Shown: in pieces, positions 47,197-56,694 of the stretch
Position numbering within the stretch: the stretch's first letter is position 1
How the letters are laid out: each line of letters opens with the position of its first letter
Source: Winogradskya humida
Lineage (GTDB): Bacteria; Actinomycetota; Actinomycetes; Mycobacteriales; Micromonosporaceae
NCBI RefSeq assembly: GCF_016862215.1
Contig: NZ_BOMN01000098.1
Span: 1-64,000, forward strand
DNA: 64,000 nucleotides
Reading direction: 5' to 3'
The notes under the pieces: model-generated
Databases searched by the model: none
Seen by the model: only the letters and a program-made list of their open reading frames with translations
What the model was told of the DNA's origin: nothing
Position numbers and translations under genes: made by a program

Positions 47197-47658
47197 TCAC
47201 CAGCCGCGGGTGCCGGGCCCGCCCTTGAACGGACCGGTGATGTCCGACGTGATCCAGCCGCCGTAGAAGTCACCCTCCTGCGCGCGGACCACCTCGTCCC
47301 CGACCCGGCACTCGTCGACCTTGCTGGGATAGAAGGCGACGGCGCCGGTCATCTCGGCGTACGCCGGGGAAGGATCTTCGTAGGACCACGCGGCCTCCGG
47401 GATCCGCGCGCCGCCGACGCTGAGGTCCCAGTAGGTCGCGTCGCCCTTGAACTCGCAGAACGACCGCCCCCGAGCGGGCTGCAGCACCCCCGCCGCGACA
47501 TCCTCGCGCGGCACGTAATAGACCGGCGGATGCGACGTCTCCAGCACCCGCCAGCACCGATCACTGCTCACGATGCTCTGCCCGGCATGCACGATACTGA
47601 CCCGCGCACGGCTCAGCTCCAGCCGCGGCGGCCGCGGATAATCCCACACAGATTCCAC
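47197..47658 (-). CDS. DUF427 protein
   Basis: 153 residues from the GTG at 47658 (VESVWDYPRPPRLE), the usual N-terminus of this family; the longer ATG form would add 24 atypical residues. The conserved core CEFKGDATYWDLSVGGARIPEAAWSYEDPSPAYAEMTGAVAFYPSKVDECRVGDEVV and the end GDFYGGWIT match DUF427, a small beta-barrel family of unknown role common in actinobacteria. Confidence 0.88.
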   Translation of the reverse strand: MESVWDYPRPPRLELSRARVSIVHAGQSIVSSDRCWRVLETSHPPVYYVPREDVAAGVLQPARGRSFCEFKGDATYWDLSVGGARIPEAAWSYEDPSPAYAEMTGAVAFYPSKVDECRVGDEVVRAQEGDFYGGWITSDITGPFKGGPGTRGW

Positions 47659-47720
47659 CCTTTGACCGTACGCCGTCAGCGCCGCCGCCCGGTTTGGCAC
47701 CGTGCAGCATGATGGCCGGA

Positions 47721-48302
47721 ATGAGGACACGATGGCTGGTGCCCGTGCTGGTGACGGCGGTGCTGCTCGCGGGTTGCGACGTCTCCCCGGAGGACGGCCG
47801 GCCCCTGGTGCTCGGCTCGCCCGCGCCGGCGGTGCCCGTGCCGGCCGCGGTCTCGCCGTCCCCAGCGGCGGTGGGTGATACCGGGTGCCTGGAGCCCGGT
47901 GTGGAGCTTTCGCTCAGCGAGGTCGATGGCGCGATGGGGCTGCGGGCCGTCGGGATCCAGCTGCGCAACTGCGGCACGAAACCGTACGTCGCCTACGGTT
48001 ATCCCCTGGTCGATGTCCTCGACGCCGACCACCGGAAGCTCGACGTGAAGGTTCTGGTCGGGACCGACAACATTCAGCAGGTCGACACGCTGAAGGACAC
48101 CCCGGAGCGGGTGGAGGTCGCGCCGGGTGAGCAGATCGGCGCCGCGCTGTTGTGGCGCAGCACGAACGCCCCGGGTGAGGGCGATTTCATGCTCGGCGCC
48201 TACCTGAGTGTCGCCCCGGCGGAGGGGCAGCCCCGGCACACGCTCCCGCTGAACGTCGATCTGGGCACCACCGGAAAAATGGGTGTGGGGCCCTGGGAGT
48301 AG
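47721..48302 (+). CDS. Lipoprotein with DUF4232-like domain
   Basis: 193 residues from the ATG at 47721. Lipoprotein signal MRTRWLVPVLVTAVLLAGC with the lipobox LLAGC (Cys19 to be lipidated). A Pro/Ala linker (about 30-55) leads to a beta-sandwich domain with C58 and C84 (LRAVGIQLRNCGTKPYVAYGYPLVDVLD), typical of DUF4232. Surface-anchored; function unknown. Five bases before the GNAT gene, probably co-transcribed. Confidence 0.85.
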   Translation: MRTRWLVPVLVTAVLLAGCDVSPEDGRPLVLGSPAPAVPVPAAVSPSPAAVGDTGCLEPGVELSLSEVDGAMGLRAVGIQLRNCGTKPYVAYGYPLVDVLDADHRKLDVKVLVGTDNIQQVDTLKDTPERVEVAPGEQIGAALLWRSTNAPGEGDFMLGAYLSVAPAEGQPRHTLPLNVDLGTTGKMGVGPWE

Positions 48303-48307
48303 GTGCG

Positions 48308-48886
48308 ATGATCTCCGCGATGACCCAGCCTTCCGTACGTTTTGTGCCCCTGCCGCCGCCCGTTCTCGAGGCGCTGCTGGCCGGCGATCTCGCCACCGCC
48401 CGCGACCTGACCGGTGTCCCGCTGTCCGAGTGGTTCCTCTCCGACGAGGTCACCTGGTTGTGGCGGCTGCGGCTCGACCAGATCGCCGCCGACCCGCGCG
48501 CCGCCGATTGGATCGTGCGCGCGACGGTCAGCGTCCCGGACGGCGTTGTTGTCGGCGCCGGCGGTTTCCACGGGCCGCCCGATGAGGCCGGCATGGTCGA
48601 GATCGGCTACAGCACCGATCCGGCTTTCCGCAGGCGCGGGTACGCGCGGGCCATGGTGACCGAGCTGCTGCGCTGGGCTGCTTCCGAGCCGCAGGCCGTG
48701 ACGGTTCGCGCGAGCATCCGCCCCGACAACGTGGCCTCGCTGGCGACCATCGCGGGCTTCGGCTTCGAGCACGTCGGCGAGCAGTGGGACGAGGAGGACG
48801 GCACCGAGTATCTCTACGAGGTGAGTCTGCGCTCGATCGAGACCAGGGTGCCCGTCGACGAGGACGTCACCCGCACCTCGCCGTAG
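48308..48886 (+). CDS. GNAT-family N-acetyltransferase
   Basis: 192 residues. Acetyl-CoA-binding motif A in VEIGYSTDPAFRRRGYARAMVTELLRWA, followed by VRASIRPDNVASLATIAGFGFEHVGEQWDEEDGTEYLYEV, typical of the RimJ/RimL-like GNAT group. It acetylates an amine using acetyl-CoA; the substrate (protein or small molecule) is unknown. Its last 73 bases overlap the end of the large kinase gene on the other strand; the final 16 residues beyond YEVSL are outside the family core. Confidence 0.88.
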   Translation: MISAMTQPSVRFVPLPPPVLEALLAGDLATARDLTGVPLSEWFLSDEVTWLWRLRLDQIAADPRAADWIVRATVSVPDGVVVGAGGFHGPPDEAGMVEIGYSTDPAFRRRGYARAMVTELLRWAASEPQAVTVRASIRPDNVASLATIAGFGFEHVGEQWDEEDGTEYLYEVSLRSIETRVPVDEDVTRTSP

Positions 48887-51800
48887 GCGTTCATCAGCAG
48901 GGCGCCCCGGCCACGGTCGAGCGGGGCCGGGCGGCCGCGCCAGCTGCCGTAGTCCTGGACGCTGACCCGGATGGTGCCGTGCGCGATCCGCAGCCGGACG
49001 TCGACCTCCGGCCGGGTCGGCTGCTGGGCGTGCTCCACCGCGTTGTTGACCGCCTCGGTCGCCGCGAGCTGCAGGTCACCGAGCAGGTCCGCGTCGATCA
49101 GGCCGGTGAGCGTGGCGCGCAGATCCGCGCGCATCATCGAGGACGCGGTCGGCACCAGCGGATAGCGCCAGCTCACCTCCAGGTCGGCGATCGTGGGCAG
49201 CGCCGTGGCGGGGTCCTCGCCGGGAGCACGCCGGAGCGCGAGCGCCGCGATGTCGTCCGCCGCCGGTTGCACGGCCGCCGCCAGCGCGGTGGTGAGCAGG
49301 TCGGCGGCGGGAACGCCACGCCCCGCGCCGTCCGCGCAGCGGGTGAGCACGTGGGAGACCCCGGTGTCGAGCGGTTCGTCCCGGGTCTCGACCAGCCCGT
49401 CGGTGAAGAACAGCAGGTAGCCACCGGGCGGCAGGACAGAACTGTTCGACGTGTACGCGGCCGCGGAAAGCCCGAGCGGCGGCCCCACCACACCGCGCAT
49501 CCAGACGGGCGCCTGCCCGGGAGCCCACTGCAACGGCGCAGGATGCCCCGCCGTGCACCACGTCACCTCCCCCGTCGCCGGGGTGAGCCGCGCGAGCAGC
49601 ATCGTGGCGAAGTACGGCGTGCTCAACCGGCCGAGCATGGACACGATCCGGGACAGGATGCGCTGCGGGCCGCCGTCCTCGACCGCGTAGGCGCGCACGG
49701 CGTTGCGCAGCTGCGCGGCTGTCACGGCGGCGCCCAGGCCGTGACCCGCGACGTCGCCGATCACGAGCAGCAGGTCGTCGCCGGGCAGCGTGATGACGTC
49801 GTACCAGTCGCCGCCGAGGTTCCCGGACGCCGGCTGATACCGCGCGCTGAACTCCCATCCGGGCACCGCGGGCAGGGTCTCCGGCAGCACGCTCTGCTGC
49901 AACGTGATCGCGATCTGCCGTTCGTGGTCGAGCTCCCAGCGACTCTCGGCGAGCGCCGCGAGCATCGCCGCGACCGGCGCGAGCAGGGCCTGGGCATGCG
50001 CCGGAGCCGGCGCGCCGAGCAGAACCGTGACCGAGCCGATCTCGCTGCCGTCCCGGCCCTTCACGGGGGTACGCACGGAGTCCGCCGCGGTCGCCTTCCC
50101 GTCCGGCAACGGTGTGCTGAACGTCAGCGCCCTGCGGTCCGGCCCGCCGCTCAGCTCGGTGAACGCCTGCAGGCCGTCGAGCAGCGCCCGGGCCTGTTCG
50201 GTGGTGGCGTGCACGGCCTCCTCGAGCGCCCGGCCGGAAGCGATCACCGCCGTCGTACCGGCGGACCCGCCCCGGGGCCGGGCGGACGCGTCCCGGTCAC
50301 GCTGCAGGTTGCTGCGGACCCGGGCGATCAGCTCGGCCGGCGTGAACGGTTTGACCACGTAGTCGTCCGCGCCCGCGTCGAGACCCTCCACGCCGGCCTC
50401 GCCACCCGCCCGCGCGGACAGCATCACGATCGGCAGGGTGCGCGTGCCGTCATGCCGGCGCAGGGTGCGTACCAGGGCGAAGCCGTCCATCCGCGGCATC
50501 ATCGCGTCGGTGATCAGCAGATCCGGGGGCCGGCGCCGGATCGCCTCCAGCGCGGCCTGCCCGTCACCGACCGTTTCGACCTGCCAGTTCTCCGCGGTCA
50601 ACAGCCTCTGCAGGTACGCCCGCATGTCGCTGTTGTCATCAGCGACCAGCACCCGGACGTCATGCTCGCCTGAGGGAATGGGATCCGGGGCGGCGAGCCA
50701 GCCTTGCGCCTCCTCGGCGAGGGCGTAGGCGTGCGCGGTGGGCGTACCCATAGCTGGGGTTTCGTCCTGGGGTGTAATGGTTTTCCAGGGCAGCGTCACG
50801 CTGAAGGTGGTGCCCGAGCCCGGCGCGCTCGCCACGGTGACCTCGCCGCCGAGCAGCCGGGTGAGCTCGCGGACGAGCGCCAGACCGATGCCGCTGCCCT
50901 CGTGACTGCGCGCCTGGGCGCCCTGCACCCCTCTTTTATGGAGGTCAACTCTGTGAAAGCGGTCGAACAGGTGCGGCAGCTCGTCGGCGCTGATCCCGAT
51001 GCCGGAGTCGGCGACCCGCAGGCGTACTCCCTGGTCGTCGCTGTCGAGGGTCACCCGGATCTCGCCGACGAACGTGAACTTGAGCGCGTTGGAGACGAGG
51101 TTCGTGACGATCGTCTCCCAGTTCACGGGGTCGACCGCGGTCGGGCGGGACAGTGGCGGGCTCTCCACGACCAGGCGCAGCGACGCCCGCTCGACGGCGG
51201 AGCGGAACACCCCGGCCAGGTCCGCGGTGAGCCCGGCGAGGTCGATGCGGCGCGGGGTGTTCCCGGCCCTCCCGGCCTCCAGGCTGGAGAACGTCATCAG
51301 GTTGTTGACCAGCGTCAACAGCCGGGTCGCGTTGCGCCGGGCGGTGTCGACTCGCTCGTGCTGACGCTCCCCCAGCGGTTCGGCAGTGTCGGCGAGGGCC
51401 TCGGTCAGCGGGCCGAGCATGAGGGTCAGCGGGGTGCGGAACTCGTGGCTGACGTTGGTGAAGAACGCGGTCTTGACCCGGTCCAGCTCGGCGAGCTGCT
51501 CGGCCCGGCGGCGTTCCTCCTCGTACGCGTACGAGTTGCGCACCGCCAGCGACACCTGCTGGGCGAGCAGGTGGAAGAACGAGCGGTAGCCGTCGTCGAG
51601 CGCGCGGCTCGGGCTCGCACCGGCCACCAGGACGCCGAGCGGTTGCCCCTGCCCGGCCGAGTCGAGCGGGATCGTCACCGCTGTGCGTACGGGTAGGTCC
51701 CAGGGCCCGCCGGTCACACCGTACGTCCCGGGTTCGGCGTCCCCGCTCAGCTCCTCAGGCAGGTTGTCGGCGTCCCCGCTCAGCTCCTCGGGCAGGCCGC

Positions 51801-52485
51801 CGGCGCCGCCGCTCAGCTCCTCGGGCAGGTTGTCGGTGCCGCAGCTCGCGACGCGCCGCAGCCGGTCGCCGTCGCGCAGGTAGATGCCGGCGAACGGGAC
51901 GTCGAGCGGGTGCTCGGCGATCGCCGCCGCCAGCCGTTCGCAGGTCGGTCCGGCGCCGATCGCCTCACCGCCGGCGCGGACCGAGAGCTCCCTCAGCAGC
52001 CGCAGCCGCCGCTCCCCCACGACCTGGTCGGTCACCTCGCTGCACACGGTGAGGACACCGACCGTACGGCCGTCGTCGTCCCGGGCGGGGGCGTGCGAGA
52101 CGCTGAAGTACGCCTCCTCGCGATACCCCGCCCGCTCGAGCATCAGCTGCAGCGCGGGCACCCAGCTCGCGACGCCGGTGGCCATTGCTTCGGCGATCAG
52201 CGGCTCCAGCACGGCCCACCCGGCCGCGAGGGTGACCCGCACATCCCCGCCGAGCGCGGCCGGATGCTGATCACCGATGAGCGCGGAATACGCGTCGTTG
52301 TACAGCTGGGTGTACTCCGGGCCCCAGAGCAGCAGCATCGGATAGCGCGACGAGAGCACGATGCCCACCGCCGCCCGCAGGCTCTGCGGCCACTGGTCGA
52401 CGGCGCCCAGCGGCGTCCCGGCCCAGTCGAGACCGGCCATCAGCCGTCCGGTCTCCCCACCGCCGGCGAACAATCCGGCCATCAT
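48814..52485 (-). CDS. Hybrid histidine kinase-receiver-PP2C phosphatase-RsbW protein
   Basis: 1223 residues from the ATG at 52485 (GGGGGTGA seven bases before; the longer form at 52530 or beyond is less likely). Order of domains: PAS about 25-155; GAF about 160-318 with a 33-bp x3 insert (LPEELSG units, 220-250); HisKA with H347 in FFTNVSHEFRTPLT; HATPase with N-box 461-471 and G-box EGSGIGLAL near 531; receiver 609-725 with phospho-acceptor D660; linker/GAF-like 740-850; SpoIIE-type PP2C with GGDWYD (891-896), IGDVAGHG (909-916), FFTDGLVE and DDIAALAL; C-terminal HATPase_c_2 with ATEAVNNAVEHA (1142-1153). It should sense a signal, autophosphorylate, and control an anti-sigma-factor circuit. 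No membrane segments, so cytoplasmic. Confidence 0.92.
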   Translation of the reverse strand: MMAGLFAGGGETGRLMAGLDWAGTPLGAVDQWPQSLRAAVGIVLSSRYPMLLLWGPEYTQLYNDAYSALIGDQHPAALGGDVRVTLAAGWAVLEPLIAEAMATGVASWVPALQLMLERAGYREEAYFSVSHAPARDDDGRTVGVLTVCSEVTDQVVGERRLRLLRELSVRAGGEAIGAGPTCERLAAAIAEHPLDVPFAGIYLRDGDRLRRVASCGTDNLPEELSGGAGGLPEELSGDADNLPEELSGDAEPGTYGVTGGPWDLPVRTAVTIPLDSAGQGQPLGVLVAGASPSRALDDGYRSFFHLLAQQVSLAVRNSYAYEEERRRAEQLAELDRVKTAFFTNVSHEFRTPLTLMLGPLTEALADTAEPLGERQHERVDTARRNATRLLTLVNNLMTFSSLEAGRAGNTPRRIDLAGLTADLAGVFRSAVERASLRLVVESPPLSRPTAVDPVNWETIVTNLVSNALKFTFVGEIRVTLDSDDQGVRLRVADSGIGISADELPHLFDRFHRVDLHKRGVQGAQARSHEGSGIGLALVRELTRLLGGEVTVASAPGSGTTFSVTLPWKTITPQDETPAMGTPTAHAYALAEEAQGWLAAPDPIPSGEHDVRVLVADDNSDMRAYLQRLLTAENWQVETVGDGQAALEAIRRRPPDLLITDAMMPRMDGFALVRTLRRHDGTRTLPIVMLSARAGGEAGVEGLDAGADDYVVKPFTPAELIARVRSNLQRDRDASARPRGGSAGTTAVIASGRALEEAVHATTEQARALLDGLQAFTELSGGPDRRALTFSTPLPDGKATAADSVRTPVKGRDGSEIGSVTVLLGAPAPAHAQALLAPVAAMLAALAESRWELDHERQIAITLQQSVLPETLPAVPGWEFSARYQPASGNLGGDWYDVITLPGDDLLLVIGDVAGHGLGAAVTAAQLRNAVRAYAVEDGGPQRILSRIVSMLGRLSTPYFATMLLARLTPATGEVTWCTAGHPAPLQWAPGQAPVWMRGVVGPPLGLSAAAYTSNSSVLPPGGYLLFFTDGLVETRDEPLDTGVSHVLTRCADGAGRGVPAADLLTTALAAAVQPAADDIAALALRRAPGEDPATALPTIADLEVSWRYPLVPTASSMMRADLRATLTGLIDADLLGDLQLAATEAVNNAVEHAQQPTRPEVDVRLRIAHGTIRVSVQDYGSWRGRPAPLDRGRGALLMNAYGEVRVTSSSTGTLVSIERRLTS
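51745..51843 (-). repeat. 33-bp x3 in-frame repeat in the GAF domain of the hybrid kinase
   Basis: Each unit encodes LPEELSG followed by a variable tetrapeptide (GAGG, DADN, DAEP), at residues about 220-251. Confidence 0.9.
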
Positions 52486-52540
52486 CCCCGCATCACCCCC
52501 GGCACGGTACCCGTGGCCGGGCCTGACCATGCCTGAGCGC

Positions 52541-52993
52541 TTAAAACCAGTCGGAGCAGACAGTCTGCGTGTACGTTTCGGCAACGTTGGAAATGATCCG
52601 CGCAAAACCGGGGAAAACGTCGCGCCCGCACACCCGGACCATGGTCGGCGGGCTGTCGGCATAACCCGGGGTATAGCTCGTCCCGTCGGCGGAAAATGGG
52701 CGTGACCGGCTCTTTCCGAGCAGTCCCTCCCACGTTTCGCCGGCGTCAAGGGTCAGGTCGATCCACAGCTCCCCGGCGCCACGGGTGCCCAGGAAGCCCC
52801 ACGCGCAGCGGTGACTGTCGGAAAACCTCAGTTCGAGCGTGGCGCCGGCCTGCGTACTGATCTCGTAGACGGCTCGGGCGCCGAGGTCACCGGCGCCGCA
52901 GCCAAGATCGATTTCGGGATGCCGGTGAAATGGTTGCCCCGCGGATGCCAGAACCAGGCCGGCGACGACCGCTTGCACAACGTATTTATGCAC
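52541..52993 (-). CDS. Secreted DUF2690-like protein
   Basis: 150 residues. N-terminal signal ([19 protein letters not shown]). The mature part has Cys in DLGCGAGDLGARAVYEISTQAGATLELRFSDSHRCAWGFLG, matching the start of DUF2690 domains (GC..G....A.......GTLELRYS..C...W). Extracellular, probably disulfide-bonded, function unknown. Orphan: it lies downstream of nothing on its strand and 55 bases above the kinase start. Confidence 0.65.
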   Translation of the reverse strand: MHKYVVQAVVAGLVLASAGQPFHRHPEIDLGCGAGDLGARAVYEISTQAGATLELRFSDSHRCAWGFLGTRGAGELWIDLTLDAGETWEGLLGKSRSRPFSADGTSYTPGYADSPPTMVRVCGRDVFPGFARIISNVAETYTQTVCSDWF

Positions 52994-53163
52994 GGTTCTC
53001 CATCCGCTTTCGCCGCTTCAAATTCCCATTCGCGCGGCGGCGCGGGCAAGCAATGTCATCCCTGCGGGTAAACCGGCACTCCCGTGGTCACCCGGACCGG
53101 TTCGCCGGTTCGGCCGGCCGTTCGCGTAGCGTGAGGTTTCTGTCGATCTCACGGAGGTTTCGG

Positions 53164-53904
53164 ATGCGGTACGCGGCGGTCGGGGACAGCTTCAGTGAGG
53201 GGATGGGTGACGAGCTGCCCGACGGGTCACCGCGCGGCTGGACAGACCTGGTCGCCGCGGGTCTGCCCGGCGACGTGCAGTACGCCAACTTCGCGATCCG
53301 TGGCCGCCTGCTCGCCTCGATCGTCGACGACCAGCTGCCGGCGGCGCTCGCGCTCGACCCGCAACCGACGCTGCTCACCCTCAACGGCGGCGGGAACGAC
53401 ATGATGCGCCCGGGCACGGACACCGTCCGCCTGATCGCCCTGCTCGAACAGGCGATCAAGCGGGTCGTCGACGCCGGCATCCGGCTCGTGGTGATCAGCG
53501 GCGCCGACCCGTCCCAGCGGCTCCCGTTCGGCGCCTCGATCCGACGCAAGGGCGAGATCCTCACCGAGGCCACCCGGGAACTGGCCGAGCGGCACGGCGC
53601 CCAGCTCGTCGACGTCTTCCACGACGTCGAGATCCGCCGCGCGCCGTACTGGTCGGCGGACCGCCTGCACCTCAACGCCGCCGGCCACCAGCGGGTCGCG
53701 GGTCTCGTGCTCACCCAGCTGGGCTACGCGGAGGCCGCCCACGCGGTCGACCCGGGCCCGGCCGAGACCCGCCGGGTGCTGTCCGAGGCCCGCTACTACC
53801 GCGAGCACGTCCTGCCCTGGGTGCAGCGCCGCCTGCAGGGCCGCTCCTCGGGCGACGACCGCACGGGCAAGTACCTCGACTGGACCAGCATCAAGCCGGG
53901 CTGA
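53164..53904 (+). CDS. SGNH/GDSL hydrolase
   Basis: 246 residues from the ATG at 53164 (GGAGG six bases before; the upstream open frame has no such site). Blocks: VGDSFSEGMGDE with catalytic Ser (block I), ANFAIRGRLL (II), LNGGGNDMM (III, Asn of the oxyanion hole), and SADRLHLNAAGH with the Asp-x-x-His pair (V). No signal peptide, so cytoplasmic. SGNH enzymes hydrolyse esters of lipids, sugars or nucleotides; the substrate is unknown. Common as a single actinobacterial gene. Confidence 0.92.
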   Translation: MRYAAVGDSFSEGMGDELPDGSPRGWTDLVAAGLPGDVQYANFAIRGRLLASIVDDQLPAALALDPQPTLLTLNGGGNDMMRPGTDTVRLIALLEQAIKRVVDAGIRLVVISGADPSQRLPFGASIRRKGEILTEATRELAERHGAQLVDVFHDVEIRRAPYWSADRLHLNAAGHQRVAGLVLTQLGYAEAAHAVDPGPAETRRVLSEARYYREHVLPWVQRRLQGRSSGDDRTGKYLDWTSIKPG

Positions 53905-53971
53905 CACGGCTTAACCGGCCGGTCATCCCTACGCGACAGCCGGGACACGCCCGCTGCATAGAACTACGCCA

Positions 53972-55255
53972 ATGAACAGGATGCGTGAGGCGCTGGGTCG
54001 GCGTACGTTCCTGCGGGCGGTTGCGGCGGTCGGAGCCGGCGGTATGCCGGCTGCCGTCCCCCATCCCAAGGTCGCCGGGCTTCTGCAGCCGGGCAGGGGG
54101 CCGATCCACGGCCGGCACTATCTGGGCTCGCGGCCGGATCAGGTCCGCTGGGGGTACGTGCCGTCGACCACCAGCGACGCCGTCCTGCGGATGCGCTCCG
54201 GTGAGACGGTCACCGTGGACACCGTCTCGCACGAGGGCATCCTCGAGGACCAGGGCCGCGACCCGGTGACGTGGTTCGCCGGGCACGGCGTCCCCCGGCG
54301 CGAGGTCCTCACCGACGCGATCGACATCGCCCGCGAGTACGACCGGGCACCGCGTAACTTCGATGTGGACGGTCCGCACGTGGTCACCGGCCCCATCCAC
54401 GTCGACGGGGCCGCACCCGGCGATGTCCTGAAGATCGAGGTGCTGTCCGCGCTGCCCCGGGTCCCGTACGGCGTCGTCTCCTCCCGGCACGGCAAGGGCG
54501 CTCTGCCGCGGCTCGCGGGCGGCGCCGTTCCCGCCGGGATCACCGAGGCGGAGATCATGCCGCCGGTGGCGACCGACGGCCGGGCGACCGGGGACCCGAC
54601 CCGTTACGGCAACGTCTCGGTCTTCACGCCCGTGCGGTCAGGCCACGGCATCATGCCGCGCGGCCCGCGCAGGCAGGTGAGGTTCCCGCTGAACCCGTTC
54701 ATGGGCATGATGGGCGTGGCGTTCGCCGGTGCGCCTTCTCTGACCGACCCGCTGCTCAACTCGATCCCGCCGACCCTCGGCGGCGGCAACATCGACATCA
54801 ACCTGCTCGGTGTCGGCGCCACGTTCTACCTGCCGGTCTTCGCCGAGGGCGCGCTGTTCTACGTCGGCGACCCGCACCTGGCCATGGGCGGCGGCGAGGT
54901 GGCGCTCACGGCGATGGAAGGCTCGCTGCGCGCGACGTTCCGCCTGACCGTCGTCAGGAAGGGCAGGCCGGGTGCGCCGTCGGTGGCGTTCACCTACCCC
55001 TTCGCCGAGACGCGGGACGCGTGGATCCCCATCGGGCTGTCCGATCCGGACGGTGTGCGGGACGGTCAGGGCAACGATCTCGACATCGCGATGCGCCGGG
55101 CGGTGGTCAATGCCCTCGACTTCCTCCAGCACGATCTCGGGATGGACAGATCTGTCGCGTACGCCTACCTGTCAGCAGCCGCGAACTTCGAGGTCTCCCA
55201 GGTCGTCGATCGCACCACGGGCGTGCACGGCGTCATCAACAAGGGACACTTCTGA
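53972..55255 (+). CDS. Tat-exported acetamidase/formamidase-family protein
   Basis: 427 residues. Tat signal GRRTFLRAVAAVGAGGMP at 9-26. Mature part follows the acetamidase/formamidase (FmdA) fold: HYLGSRPDQVRWGYVP, RMRSGETVTVDTVSHEG, GPIHVDGAAPGDVLKIEVL, NPFMGMMGVAF, GGNIDIN and GALFYVGDPHLAMGGGEVALTAMEGS (the His/Glu residues of the metal site). It hydrolyses short amides; here it would act outside the membrane, which is unusual for the family. The end overlaps the next gene tail to tail by 20 bases. Confidence 0.9.
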   Translation: MNRMREALGRRTFLRAVAAVGAGGMPAAVPHPKVAGLLQPGRGPIHGRHYLGSRPDQVRWGYVPSTTSDAVLRMRSGETVTVDTVSHEGILEDQGRDPVTWFAGHGVPRREVLTDAIDIAREYDRAPRNFDVDGPHVVTGPIHVDGAAPGDVLKIEVLSALPRVPYGVVSSRHGKGALPRLAGGAVPAGITEAEIMPPVATDGRATGDPTRYGNVSVFTPVRSGHGIMPRGPRRQVRFPLNPFMGMMGVAFAGAPSLTDPLLNSIPPTLGGGNIDINLLGVGATFYLPVFAEGALFYVGDPHLAMGGGEVALTAMEGSLRATFRLTVVRKGRPGAPSVAFTYPFAETRDAWIPIGLSDPDGVRDGQGNDLDIAMRRAVVNALDFLQHDLGMDRSVAYAYLSAAANFEVSQVVDRTTGVHGVINKGHF

Positions 55256-56633
55256 ACGCGTCCCGGACGCCCACGGTCCAGCGGCAGCCGAACTTCGGGT
55301 CAGCGACAGCGCGGCGGTTGAGGACGGCGTCACCGGCGGGGCGGTGACCGGTGCGGACCCAGGTGACAAGGTCGTCGAAGCCGCGCTGGAGTTCGGGCTG
55401 GGTGAAGTCGCAGTGGCCGACGCCGCGGATCGCCCGGGAGACGAACAGGTTCGAGCGTCCGTTGGCGGCAGCGCGCTGGGCGTACACCTGCTCCATGGAG
55501 AACGGCACGAAGAGGTCGCCGATGTCGTGCATCGACAGGACGGGGATGGACGGTCTGCCGTCGACGCGCGGGATGCCGTCGAGGCCGTCGCTGGCCCGGG
55601 CGGTGTGGCGCACGCGCAGGACCTCGGCGTTGAGGCGCCGCTCGGCCGCCGTGAGCTTCCGCTTGTCGGTGCTGCGGTAGACCGTGAACCGGTTGTCCGT
55701 GACGTTGCCGTCCGCGATGCCGCCGGTCCCGCCCGTGACACCCGGGTAGAGGCCGAACAGGAACGGCAGGTCGCTGAGGGGCTCGATCGAGCGGGCGGTG
55801 TTCCAGTACGCGAAGGCGCCGTCGAATCCGGGGCGCTCGCCACCCGTACGCCGCTCGACGACGTCCGACCAGGTCCGCCCCGCCGGGGTCAGCGCCGGCG
55901 GGGCGCCCGGTGTCACGCCGAGCTTGGGCAGGATCCTGCCGACCTGTTCACGCCATGTCTGCGGATAGTCGGCGGCGGGCTGGAGCGGGAAGTCGATGTC
56001 GACACCTGCCAGGGCGGCGGCGGTGACGTTGGCGTCGAGGAAGTAGTCGTAGAGCTCGGTGTCCCCGATCACGCCGCAGGTCGGCATGGCGCCCACGAAC
56101 GCGCGGGGGTGTTCCTCGATGGCGACGGCGGTGACGTGGCCGCCCATCGACTCGCCCGTCATGTAGACGTCGTTCGCACGCTTGCCGGTGGCGCGGCGGA
56201 ACACATCGATCAGGGTGTACGAATCGCGCACGCCCTGCCCGACGTCGTACCCGTTGGTGCTGTAACTGGAGGACGCCCACGCGAAACCGCGCGCGAGATA
56301 GTGCGCGCGCAGCGCCGGGTTGTTCACATAGACGGTCGTGCCGGCACCGCGATAGCCGTGCGCGTAGACGACCAGAGAGCCGTTCCACCGGCGCGGTAGC
56401 TCGACCCGCCACGCCGCACCGTCACGGATTCCGGTGTAGACCCGGGAAGCGTCCGGCAGCGCGGTGAACGGGGTGCCGTCGACATCGCAGTCCGGGTCGG
56501 CGACGAGGTAGCCGGGCTGGGTGGTGCTGGGCGTGGGCGCCGTACAGGCCGCCGGCGCCGCGGATGCGGGTGTCGCGACCAGCGAGACCCCGAGCGTCAG
56601 CACCACTATGGAGTGTTTCCACTTCATCACCAT
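55236..56633 (-). CDS. Secreted alpha/beta hydrolase (serine esterase/peptidase type)
   Basis: 465 residues from the ATG at 56633 (GGGAGG before it). Signal peptide about 1-27 (HSIVVLTLGVSLVATPASA|A). Nucleophile elbow GESMGGH (Ser in VYMTGESMGGHVTAVAIEEHP); late His likely in GVGHCDFTQPE; Asp likely in HDIGDLFVP. HG of YAHGYRGAG is the oxyanion loop. Related to the secreted tannase/feruloyl-esterase-like or S15-type hydrolases of actinomycetes, but the substrate cannot be read. Two Cys pairs (CTAPTP... and the C-terminal C) suggest disulfides. Confidence 0.8.
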   Translation of the reverse strand: MVMKWKHSIVVLTLGVSLVATPASAAPAACTAPTPSTTQPGYLVADPDCDVDGTPFTALPDASRVYTGIRDGAAWRVELPRRWNGSLVVYAHGYRGAGTTVYVNNPALRAHYLARGFAWASSSYSTNGYDVGQGVRDSYTLIDVFRRATGKRANDVYMTGESMGGHVTAVAIEEHPRAFVGAMPTCGVIGDTELYDYFLDANVTAAALAGVDIDFPLQPAADYPQTWREQVGRILPKLGVTPGAPPALTPAGRTWSDVVERRTGGERPGFDGAFAYWNTARSIEPLSDLPFLFGLYPGVTGGTGGIADGNVTDNRFTVYRSTDKRKLTAAERRLNAEVLRVRHTARASDGLDGIPRVDGRPSIPVLSMHDIGDLFVPFSMEQVYAQRAAANGRSNLFVSRAIRGVGHCDFTQPELQRGFDDLVTWVRTGHRPAGDAVLNRRAVADPKFGCRWTVGVRDAFRSVPC

Positions 56634-56694
56634 CGGGCTACCTCCCTGTGACATCAAACGGCCGCCGTCGATGCGTGTCAACACCCGCATCGTG

